From Bacteroidales bacterium (GTDB lineage: Bacteria > Bacteroidota > Bacteroidia > Bacteroidales > UBA1402), in the NCBI GenBank assembly GCA_021373135.1, contig JAJFTH010000010.1, positions 1 to 64,000 of the forward strand: a stretch of 64,000 bases of DNA, read 5' to 3'. A program made the translations under genes and the position numbers. Below the pieces are notes generated by a model that was not told the DNA's origin, did not search any database, and saw nothing but the letters and a program-made list of their open reading frames with translations. Below, one piece after another: positions 1-7,131 of this stretch. Every line of letters starts with the position of its first letter. Positions within the stretch are counted from its first letter, which is position 1.

Positions 1-229
1 TCCGTAACCGATTAATCTTTAAACGTCTTTACATGTGAAAAAACGTTGTTATACTGTATTAGGCCGCCTTTCGACGGGTTATCCAGTAGTTATGGGTAGG
101 TTGCATACGTGTTACTCACCCGTGCGCCGGTCGCCACCAAAATATTGCTATCCCGTGATGCCCCTCGACTTGCATGTGTTAAGCCTATCGCTAGCGTTCA
201 TCCTGAGCCAGGATCAAACTCTTCCTTGT
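1..229 (-). rRNA. rrs: 16S ribosomal RNA, 5' end (partial)
   Basis: The complement of the universal 27F primer site lies at 203-222, which puts E. coli position 8 at base 222 and the mature 5' end near base 229. The gene runs leftward off the window, so only the first ~229 nt of the 5' domain are present. Apparent open frames across this stretch are not genes. It sits downstream of a strong consensus promoter at 411-442. Confidence 0.95.
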
Positions 230-655
230 ATAAAGTTTTTGTTTTTTCTCTGTCCAGCATGTTTATCCTTCAATTTGACATTGACGGTTCGATTTTACCC
301 TGTAAAATCTCTTCTTGTACTACTATCTAAATCCTTTCAAAGAACACTTTCATTCGCATCCATTCATTTATCCCGCATCGCTGCGGACTCTTACTCCTGG
401 AAAGCGGGTGCAAAAGTAGTCCGTTTTGCATTACACTCCAAACTTTTTAGAGAGAAATTTTTTAAAGTTTTTTGAACAAAACACGCAAAAACCTATCACG
501 GTGCACGTTACAACATGACCTTTTTTGAAAGAACTTTACATCAAAACTTCTTTGATCGTCTTTGTTAGAACATGCTGTAGATATATGGCCGGCCATATTT
601 CCCAGACAACGTTGTAGGCATGACTTTTGTTTATAAAAAAGCTTGATATCTTATC
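230..655 (-). other. rRNA operon leader and upstream region
   Basis: This stretch has no gene. Bases 230 to about 404 would be the transcribed 16S leader, some 175 nt long, processed away during rRNA maturation. The promoter is at 411-442. Bases 443-655 are AT-rich and separate the rRNA operon from the M48 protease gene, which is on the same strand and ends at 656. I see no clear terminator for the protease gene here. Confidence 0.7.
411..442 (-). promoter_or_regulatory. rRNA operon promoter (Bacteroidota type)
   Basis: Read on the minus strand, TTTG (442-439) is followed after 20 bases by TACTTTTG (418-411). This fits the Bacteroidota primary-sigma consensus of a -33 TTTG and a -7 TANNTTTG spaced 19-21 bases. 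Transcription would start near base 404. Confidence 0.85.
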
Positions 656-1447
656 CTACTTCTTATAATAGGTCTGCGCTTCTGCCAAAACGATCTTCAA
701 ATTGGCTATACGTTTGGCATCTGAAGGGTGAGTGCTTAAAAATTCAGGGGTGGAAGTCTGACTTAGAGCAGACATCCTTTCCCAGAAAGAAATGGCTTGA
801 GTCGGGTCATATCCGGCCATTGACATGAAAATCAAGCCAAGACGGTCTGCTTCATATTCCTGTTTACGGGAATATGGTAAAGCTACAAAACCTTCAGCAA
901 CGATACCAAAAACGCTCTGGATGGTTGATTGAGTGGTTGCTGACTTAGAGCTAAACACGGTGCCAAGAATAGAGGCTCCTGCGTTGGTGGCCATTTGCTG
1001 GGAAAGACGTTCATTGGCATGTTTGGCTACGGCATGGGCTATTTCATGTCCAATCACTACAGCAAGGCCGGCATCATTAAGAGTGACAGGCAGAATTCCC
1101 TCATAAACTACAATTTTCCCTCCAGGCATACAAAAAGCATTGACAGCAGAATCCTTTACAAGACTAAAAGCCCACGAATAGCCGGTAATCTTGGCAGACA
1201 AGCCTTGCTCTTTCAAGTAAGATTCCACCGCAGTGGTCATTTTTTGTCCAACCCGAGTCACACGAGCATTTTCCGTTGTTTTGGATGATTTGACAGCCGT
1301 GGCCATATATGACTGATAACTCGAATCACTCAATGCGAGCACTTCTGAATCAGAAACAAGTGAAAGCTGTTTTCTGCCAGTCAAGAGAACCGTCGAACAA
1401 CCCGTCAACAATAATACGGTCAATAAGATAGCTACTTTTTTAATCAT
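656..1447 (-). CDS. M48 family metalloprotease, lipoprotein
   Basis: This is a 263-residue zinc protease with a lipoprotein signal (lipobox LLTGC, Cys17), so it is probably anchored in the periplasm. HEIAH at residues 134-138 gives two zinc-binding histidines and the catalytic glutamate. EYEAD at 197-201 supplies the third ligand. The size and layout match LoiP/YcaL-like M48 proteases, which take part in envelope protein quality control. It follows a TerB-like gene by 15 bases and is probably cotranscribed with it. The substrate cannot be read from the sequence. Confidence 0.88.
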   Translation of the reverse strand: MIKKVAILLTVLLLTGCSTVLLTGRKQLSLVSDSEVLALSDSSYQSYMATAVKSSKTTENARVTRVGQKMTTAVESYLKEQGLSAKITGYSWAFSLVKDSAVNAFCMPGGKIVVYEGILPVTLNDAGLAVVIGHEIAHAVAKHANERLSQQMATNAGASILGTVFSSKSATTQSTIQSVFGIVAEGFVALPYSRKQEYEADRLGLIFMSMAGYDPTQAISFWERMSALSQTSTPEFLSTHPSDAKRIANLKIVLAEAQTYYKK

Positions 1448-1462
1448 TGGTCTATTTTTTAA

Positions 1463-1840
1463 TTAATAACTAACAAATCCTTCCTCTGTTTTTCTCAAAT
1501 TTTCTTTGTCAGGACGAAAAATTTCTGTTTTTTCCAATATCTCATTCAGACGGGATAATTCGGAAAGTTCTATCACCTTGTCCGAATTGACAGTTTGCCG
1601 GAATAACTTGACACACAGCTGGCGTTTTTTTGCCGACATTGACTTGACTATTTCATAGGAATGATCAATGGGTTCAGACAAACTGTATTCATAATCTTCA
1701 GAAGAGATATTCAGACTCTGCAACACCTGTTCAAAGAAATCCGATTCCTGACGATCCACTTCTCCATCTGAAAAAATCAATATACCGATCAATCTGGCGA
1801 CTGCAAGGGATTCAAACAATTCAAAAGGGTATTTATCCAT
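1463..1840 (-). CDS. TerB-like small protein
   Basis: This 125-residue soluble protein has no signal peptide. Its N-terminal half (LIGILIFSDGEVDRQESDFF) has the acidic pattern DGEVD typical of the TerB / TerB-like tellurite-resistance superfamily helical domain, and a second acidic helix pair follows around residues 85-105. The domain is known to bind metal in TerB, but the function of these short stand-alone members is unknown. It lies between lipB and the M48 protease, all on the minus strand. The family call rests on motif resemblance only. Confidence 0.55.
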   Translation of the reverse strand: MDKYPFELFESLAVARLIGILIFSDGEVDRQESDFFEQVLQSLNISSEDYEYSLSEPIDHSYEIVKSMSAKKRQLCVKLFRQTVNSDKVIELSELSRLNEILEKTEIFRPDKENLRKTEEGFVSY

Positions 1841-1907
1841 AAATATTTTTTAAAATATGTGTTATTGAAACACATCACAAAGCATCATGTTCAACAAAAG
1901 AAATCCA

Positions 1908-2570
1908 TCAATGATTGAAAACCTGCAAGATTTTTTCAAAAAGAAGCTTTCTACAATATTCTAAATCTTGTTGTTTGCCTGTTTCTTTTTCGAGAGACGC
2001 AACACCCTTATCTGTGAAACCGCAAGGATTAATTAATGAATAATAATACAAATCGGTATTGATATTCAATGCCAACCCATGCATGGTCACAAAACGGCTA
2101 CTCCTAACACCGATGGCACAAATCTTACGGGTTTTGGCAGGGACAGTGGCATCAATCCATACACCGGTCGCTCCATTTAACCTTTCCCCTTTTACTCCGA
2201 ATTCGGATAAAAAAAGGATGACCGCTTCTTCGATATGATAGATATACTGCCTTAATCCAATGTTGAAATGTTCCAGGTCAAAAATCGGATAGACCACTAT
2301 CTGACCTGGGCCATGATAGGTAATATCTCCTCCCCTGTCTGTTTTGAAAAAAACAACGCCTTTGTCTTTCAGGATCTGGTTGCTGACCAGCAGGTTTTCT
2401 TCGACACCACTCTTCCCCAGAGTAAAAACATGCGGATGTTCACAAAAGATTGCAATGTCATTCAGGCCATTGATTCCGTTCTTAGCAATGATCCGTGCAT
2501 CAAACAATTCTTTTTGCTTCTGCCAGGCAAGTGCATATTCAATCATTCCCCAATTATCATATACGATCAT
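1908..2570 (-). CDS. lipB: Octanoyltransferase LipB
   Basis: LipB moves the octanoyl group from octanoyl-ACP to the lipoyl domains of 2-oxoacid dehydrogenases and GcvH, the first step of lipoate synthesis. The motif RGGDITYHGPGQ and the later segments KICAIGVR (Lys) and INPCGFTDKG (Cys) carry the expected active-site residues. I place the start at the ATG at 2570 (220 aa, normal for the family). An in-frame upstream ATG at 2648 would add 26 hydrophobic residues not found in the family. A gcvP gene, whose system needs lipoate, lies at 7132. Confidence 0.93.
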   Translation of the reverse strand: MIVYDNWGMIEYALAWQKQKELFDARIIAKNGINGLNDIAIFCEHPHVFTLGKSGVEENLLVSNQILKDKGVVFFKTDRGGDITYHGPGQIVVYPIFDLEHFNIGLRQYIYHIEEAVILFLSEFGVKGERLNGATGVWIDATVPAKTRKICAIGVRSSRFVTMHGLALNINTDLYYYSLINPCGFTDKGVASLEKETGKQQDLEYCRKLLFEKILQVFNH

Positions 2571-2744
2571 TCTCAACAATATTTTTAATCGATGCAAAAA
2601 TACAATATAAATAAGAATTAAAAGATCAATGACCCGATTCACTTTCATTTTCTTTGAGACATATATGCCAAGAAACGCATTGACAACAATTTAAACTTGT
2701 AATTTTCAATGTCTCTTTTTTACATGATTTTTCACAAAAAGATG

Positions 2745-2752
2745 TATATTTG
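2745..2752 (+). promoter_or_regulatory. -7 box for the DUF3298 lipoprotein gene
   Basis: TATATTTG matches the Bacteroidota -7 consensus TANNTTTG. The region 20 bases upstream is T-rich but has no exact TTG. The predicted transcript would have a leader of about 105 nt before the ATG at 2865. Confidence 0.5.
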
Positions 2753-2864
2753 TAAATAATTTGATTGGATTAAAATTTGATTTATCCGGACGATGCAAAA
2801 CGCAAATCGTACCCCTATGTGGAATTGATTTTTAGTAATTATTTAAGATTTATACCAACAAGTC

Positions 2865-3701
2865 ATGAGACGAAAACTAATTTCATTTTCAGTTTTGCCA
2901 TTAATTGTTGTCCTTGCCATTTCGTGTAAGAATAAGCCTGTTCAGGAAGAAGCACAGGTTACTTTCAAGCCTTTCGAGATGAATGAGAAGAACCATCTCA
3001 AAGGAGACGAAAAGAATCCAATCCTGAGTATTTCTTTAAACCTGCAATATCCTGATACTTTTTCCAATGTTTCTGTATTGAACAAAATTCGAAGGACTAT
3101 ACTGACGGACTTTTTCCCTGATATCGAAAAAGATATTATAGATCCAAAAATCGCAATGAAAACATATATTAAGGAGTACATCAAGTTCTATGACAACTCG
3201 GAAGATGCCTCCTCCATCAGCGATAAAAGGAATTCCGACCAGTCTGATGTTGCATGGTGGGATCATGAAAAGATGATCATCAGAAATAATTCTGAGAACA
3301 TTTTGTCATACACCATTGAATCCGATCAATTCACCGGTGGCGCACATGGTGGAAAGAATTACCTGAATACGGTGATTAACCTTAAGACAGGAGATCGTAT
3401 TACAGAAGACGATATTTTCACAGAAGCGTCACGTCCCTTGATTGCAGAAATCATTTTGAAGAAAATCATGGAGAAGCACCAAGTCAGCAAAGCTGAAGAC
3501 CTGGAACAAATAGGATTCTTTGATATAGCCGAAATTGGTTTGAACAAAAACTTCTATGTTACCAGTGAAGGTATTGTGTATACCTATAATGAATATGAAA
3601 TTGCAGCTTATGCTGTAGGAACCACGGAGGTATTGTTGAGTTATAAAGACGTTTCCGGATTCATGATACCGGGGAATCCCATTATACCTCTTATTCCATA
3701 A
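2865..3701 (+). CDS. DUF3298 lipoprotein
   Basis: This 278-residue lipoprotein has a signal peptide ending at the lipobox-like AISC (Cys21). The central segment with FTGGAHGG at about residue 157, followed by the N-terminal part of the DUF3298 fold (INLKTGD, then ITEDDIF), identifies DUF3298. The preceding region resembles DUF4163. This pair of domains occurs in RsiV-type anti-sigma proteins and in many Bacteroidota lipoproteins of unknown role. No sigma factor gene is adjacent, so an anti-sigma role is not suggested here. It is followed after 13 bases by rsmG. Confidence 0.8.
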   Translation: MRRKLISFSVLPLIVVLAISCKNKPVQEEAQVTFKPFEMNEKNHLKGDEKNPILSISLNLQYPDTFSNVSVLNKIRRTILTDFFPDIEKDIIDPKIAMKTYIKEYIKFYDNSEDASSISDKRNSDQSDVAWWDHEKMIIRNNSENILSYTIESDQFTGGAHGGKNYLNTVINLKTGDRITEDDIFTEASRPLIAEIILKKIMEKHQVSKAEDLEQIGFFDIAEIGLNKNFYVTSEGIVYTYNEYEIAAYAVGTTEVLLSYKDVSGFMIPGNPIIPLIP

Positions 3702-3714
3702 ATGATCCGAAATA

Positions 3715-4344
3715 ATGAATATTGACTGCATCGAACGTTATTTTCCAGAACTCAATACAACTCAAAAAGAACAAATAACTGCACTCTATGATTTATATGC
3801 AGACTGGAACAGCAAAATCAATGTCATATCAAGAAAGGACATAGAAAATCTGTACGAGCGGCATGTATTGCATTCCATGGGTATCAGCAAACTTTTGCAT
3901 TTCAAGGATGGCTCAAACATCATGGATGTGGGTACTGGAGGGGGATTTCCTGCCATACCCCTGGCTATTCTTTATCCAAACGTACACTTTCACCTGGTTG
4001 ACAGCATCAACAAAAAGTTGATAGTCGCCCACGAAGTATCCGGTGCCATCGGACTAAAAAATGTCAGCATCAGACATTGCCGGGTGGAAGAAGAAAAATC
4101 CTTGTTTGACTTTGTGATCAGCAGAGCTGTCATGCCTTTTCCAGATTTGGTCAAATTATGCAAAAAAAACATAGGCAAAGAACAAAAAAACTCAATACCC
4201 AATGGATTGATTTGCCTCAAAGGTGGTGAATTGGGGCATGAAATTGCATCTTTCAAAAACAAAGTCATTATGATCGAACTGAGTGATTATTTCAAGGAAG
4301 AATTTTTCAAAACTAAAAAAGTTGTTTACATTCCACTCGTATAA
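3715..4344 (+). CDS. rsmG: 16S rRNA (guanine527-N7)-methyltransferase RsmG
   Basis: RsmG uses S-adenosylmethionine to methylate G527 of 16S rRNA in the small subunit. The SAM-binding glycine loop is DVGTGGGFPAIPLA, and the family segment KINVISRKD near the N-terminus is clear. The length of 209 aa is normal. It lies 13 bases after the DUF3298 gene and 12 bases before the MBL hydrolase, so the three are probably one transcript. Confidence 0.95.
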   Translation: MNIDCIERYFPELNTTQKEQITALYDLYADWNSKINVISRKDIENLYERHVLHSMGISKLLHFKDGSNIMDVGTGGGFPAIPLAILYPNVHFHLVDSINKKLIVAHEVSGAIGLKNVSIRHCRVEEEKSLFDFVISRAVMPFPDLVKLCKKNIGKEQKNSIPNGLICLKGGELGHEIASFKNKVIMIELSDYFKEEFFKTKKVVYIPLV

Positions 4345-4356
4345 TACCTCAAAAGC

Positions 4357-4992
4357 ATGAAAATCCAGCATTTCACCTTCAACCCCTTTCAGGAAAACAC
4401 CTATATTGTTTACAATGAAGAAAAGGAGGCGATGATTATAGATCCAGGTTGTTATTCCGAAAAAGAAGAGTCTATCCTCAACGAATTTATCGTTTCCAAT
4501 ATCCTGAAAGTCAAATTATTAGTAAACACACACCTGCACATTGACCATTGTTTTGGAAATGCCTTTGTAGAAAGGACATACCATGTCAAAGCCTTTGCCA
4601 ACCGGGAAGACGAATTCCTGCTCAAAGACATGGCAGGCCAGGCCAAAATATTCAGGATTCCTCTCAGGCATGCTGCTAGTTCTCTTGAGAACTATATTCA
4701 TGAAAATGACAAATTCGCCCTGGGTTCAGAAATCTTTGAAGCTTTCCAGATTCCTGGACATTCACCAGGCAGTGTTGTTTTATACAATGCCAAAAGCGGT
4801 TGCGTTTTTGTTGGAGACGTTTTATTTCAAGGCAGTATCGGGAGATCTGATTTGCAAAAGGGTAACTATCAGTCACTGATTGAGGGAATTCGAGAAAAAC
4901 TCCTAACACTTCCTGATGAAACCGTTGTTTATTGCGGCCATGGACCGACAACAACAATTGGTCATGAGAAGGCTAACAACCCCTTTATTTAA
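4357..4992 (+). CDS. MBL-fold hydrolase, glyoxalase II-like
   Basis: This 211-residue cytoplasmic metallo-beta-lactamase-fold protein carries the metal motif THLHIDHC near residue 53, a later PGHSPGS histidine, an aspartate in VFVGDVLF, and the terminal YCGHGP histidine. The short length and the C-terminal YCGHGP match the YcbL / type II glyoxalase-like group. These proteins hydrolyse thioesters such as S-lactoylglutathione in some species, but many have unknown substrates, so the exact reaction is left open. Confidence 0.88.
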   Translation: MKIQHFTFNPFQENTYIVYNEEKEAMIIDPGCYSEKEESILNEFIVSNILKVKLLVNTHLHIDHCFGNAFVERTYHVKAFANREDEFLLKDMAGQAKIFRIPLRHAASSLENYIHENDKFALGSEIFEAFQIPGHSPGSVVLYNAKSGCVFVGDVLFQGSIGRSDLQKGNYQSLIEGIREKLLTLPDETVVYCGHGPTTTIGHEKANNPFI

Positions 4993-4999
4993 CAAAACT

Positions 5000-5044
5000 G
5001 TCATAATGTCATAGTAATTCGACATAGGCATGACGCAATGACAT
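5000..5044 (+). promoter_or_regulatory. Putative heat-shock element upstream of hsp20
   Basis: GTCATAATGTCA (5000-5011) is followed after 15 bases by GGCATGAC (5027-5034) and then TGACAT. Related arrangements stand before grpE (10698) and lon (32316), both quality-control genes. The element begins just past the MBL hydrolase stop codon and about 200 bases before the hsp20 ATG. Whether it is an operator or part of an alternative promoter cannot be told from sequence. Confidence 0.5.
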
Positions 5045-5214
5045 CTTTTATTTTTAGGACAACACAAATTATCTGATTGACTATCTGATGTTTAATATTT
5101 CCGGCATGCTTTTGATTAAAAAAGGCATGCCTTTTGACTATATCATCGTGTAACCGGTCAAGAAGACCGGCAGAAAAAAAATATTCATTCACTTAATCAA
5201 TAGGAGATTACACG

Positions 5215-5646
5215 ATGTTAACTACAATTAAAAGACAAAACCCTTTTTTCCCTGTTTTATCAGATTCTTTTTTTAGGGAAAACTTTTTGAACGACAGCGA
5301 TTGGGCTACCAGTCCTGCAGTGAATATTGTCGAAAACAAAGATGGTTTTCGTATTGAAATTGCCGCTCCCGGCCTGAACAAAGAAGATTTTCACATCAAC
5401 ATCGACAAAAAAGTGCTTGTAATTTCTTCTGAAAAGGAAACCAAGTCTGAATCAAAAGACGAAAACGACGAAAAATATTACCGCAGGGAATTCGGCTATT
5501 TCAGCTTTAAACGTTCCTTCTCACTGCCTGAATATGCAGACACAGACAAAATCAAGGCAACCCATGAAAATGGCGTATTGAACGTGTTCATTCCAAAACG
5601 CGAAGAAACAAAAGAAAAACCTGCAAGGATTATTTCAATAGAATAA
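5215..5646 (+). CDS. Hsp20 / alpha-crystallin small heat-shock protein
   Basis: This 143-residue ATP-independent chaperone holds unfolding proteins until the DnaK system takes over. The alpha-crystallin domain runs from about residue 38 (VEIVENKDGFRIE-like start) to the GVLNVFIPK stretch near residue 127, whose GVLxVxxPK motif is diagnostic. The C-terminal tail contains IISIE, close to the IxI motif used in oligomer assembly. A strong terminator follows at 5682-5713, so it appears monocistronic. Confidence 0.95.
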   Translation: MLTTIKRQNPFFPVLSDSFFRENFLNDSDWATSPAVNIVENKDGFRIEIAAPGLNKEDFHINIDKKVLVISSEKETKSESKDENDEKYYRREFGYFSFKRSFSLPEYADTDKIKATHENGVLNVFIPKREETKEKPARIISIE

Positions 5647-5681
5647 CGTATTCTATACTTCTTTGCATCTAATTGATTTAG

Positions 5682-5720
5682 AAAGGCTGTTTCATGGAGG
5701 CGAAACAGCCTTTTTTTATT
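5682..5720 (+). terminator. Intrinsic terminator after hsp20
   Basis: A 12-bp perfect stem (AAAGGCTGTTTC at 5682-5693 and its complement at 5702-5713) with an 8-base loop is followed by a T-rich run to 5720. It lies 36 bases after the hsp20 stop. Confidence 0.92.
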
Positions 5721-5958
5721 TACCCAAGTCTTATCCGAAATTTTTCCGCTTCAATTCTGTTAAGCTTTTTATTGCGAAAATTCATCATCGTGCATAGGCA
5801 TTCAACCGTTCGATCTATCCAATCAGAACCTCTCTTGTAAAGAATCAATCGTTCAATTTCCAAGCTTCAAATTTTTAATATCGGATAATAATGCCGAACT
5901 TTGTGCGCTTGGCCTTGCAACCTGCAAATCATTGTAAACGACACACTATCAATTTTTT
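5721..5958. other. Intergenic region before the M24 peptidase
   Basis: I see no gene, RNA or repeat in this AT-rich stretch. A degenerate -7-like sequence, GAACTTTG, occurs near 5896 and could drive the M24 peptidase gene, but it lacks the leading TA. Confidence 0.5.
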
Positions 5959-7116
5959 ATGATTAAAGAAATCACTCTGAGACAAGCAAAGATCCGGGAA
6001 CAGCTTGGTCTGGACAAGGTGGATGCCTGTCTCCTTTCCACATCCGTCAATATTTTATATGCCAATGGCAGCATCTTCAGCGGGTATTATTATATTCCGG
6101 CTGAAGGCGATTCCATTCTTTTTGTAAAGCGGCCTGTTGGAATGGAAGGTGAGAACATCCATTATATCCGAAAACCGGAACAAATGCCTGAAATCATGAA
6201 GAAAAGAGGCATCAGGACACCAGGAAAACTAATGGTGGAAGGTGATGAAATGGGGCATACTGAATGGACACGCCTTCAAGCTTGTTTTCCTGAGAGTGAA
6301 TTCATCAATGGTACAACTTGTCTAAGAAAAGTCAGAAGCATCAAGACTGATTATGAAGTATCCTTGATCAAAGCCTCTGCTGAAGCGCATGTCAGAGCTT
6401 ACAAAAGGATTCCGGAAGTTTACCGTCCGGGGATGACAGATACGGAATTCGCCATTGAAATCGAATATGTCATGCGTCAGGAAGGCAACCAAGGTCTGTT
6501 CCGGACATTCGGGGATATGGATGCTTTTATGGGTAGTGTCTTGGCTGGTGATAATGCCGCTGTCGCTTCCCCTTATGACTTTGCGCTCGGGGGGGCGGGT
6601 ACAGTCTTCAACCCTATCGGAGCGGCCGGCCATAAGCTGATACCGGGAAACAGCATCATGATTGACATGTGTGGGAATTTTTCAGGATATCTGGATGATC
6701 TGACCCGTACCTTTTCTATCGGGAGACTGCCTGATAAAGCCTATAAGGCGCATCAGGTTGCTATCGATATCCAACAATGCATGAAGGATGAGATGAAAGA
6801 AGGAGCTGTTTGCGAGGATTTATACAACAAAGCCATCAAGATTGCAGAGAAAGCAGGGCTGGCGGACTGTTTCATGGGCACCACCCAACAAGCCAAGTTT
6901 GTCGGACATGGTGTCGGTTTGGTTATCAACGAATTGCCTGTCTTAGCCTTGCGTTCAAAAGAGATAATCAAGTCAAACATGACCATAGCCGTCGAACCGA
7001 AATTTGTCATTAAAGGTGTTGGTGCCGTTGGCGTTGAAGATACCTATCTGGTTGGAAAAAACGGAAGCGAAAGGCTGACGCATCTTGATTTTGACATTAT
7101 AGACCTAACTAAATAA
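5959..7116 (+). CDS. M24 family Xaa-Pro peptidase
   Basis: This 385-residue cytoplasmic metallopeptidase removes N-terminal residues preceding proline or cleaves Xaa-Pro dipeptides. The N-terminal creatinase-like domain covers about residues 1-125. The C-terminal pita-bread domain has the five metal ligands: two aspartates in MIDMCGNFSGYLDDLTRTF, the histidine of GHGVGLVINELP, and glutamates in AVEPKF and GVEDTY. It is followed by gcvP after 15 bases, so the two may share a transcript without any evident metabolic link. Confidence 0.88.
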   Translation: MIKEITLRQAKIREQLGLDKVDACLLSTSVNILYANGSIFSGYYYIPAEGDSILFVKRPVGMEGENIHYIRKPEQMPEIMKKRGIRTPGKLMVEGDEMGHTEWTRLQACFPESEFINGTTCLRKVRSIKTDYEVSLIKASAEAHVRAYKRIPEVYRPGMTDTEFAIEIEYVMRQEGNQGLFRTFGDMDAFMGSVLAGDNAAVASPYDFALGGAGTVFNPIGAAGHKLIPGNSIMIDMCGNFSGYLDDLTRTFSIGRLPDKAYKAHQVAIDIQQCMKDEMKEGAVCEDLYNKAIKIAEKAGLADCFMGTTQQAKFVGHGVGLVINELPVLALRSKEIIKSNMTIAVEPKFVIKGVGAVGVEDTYLVGKNGSERLTHLDFDIIDLTK

Positions 7117-7131
7117 AGAACCGAAAAAAAT

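Noticed and set aside
35..475. Coding region over the first 475 bases
   Set aside because: The stretch contains the 16S rRNA 5' end and its promoter; the frame is incidental.
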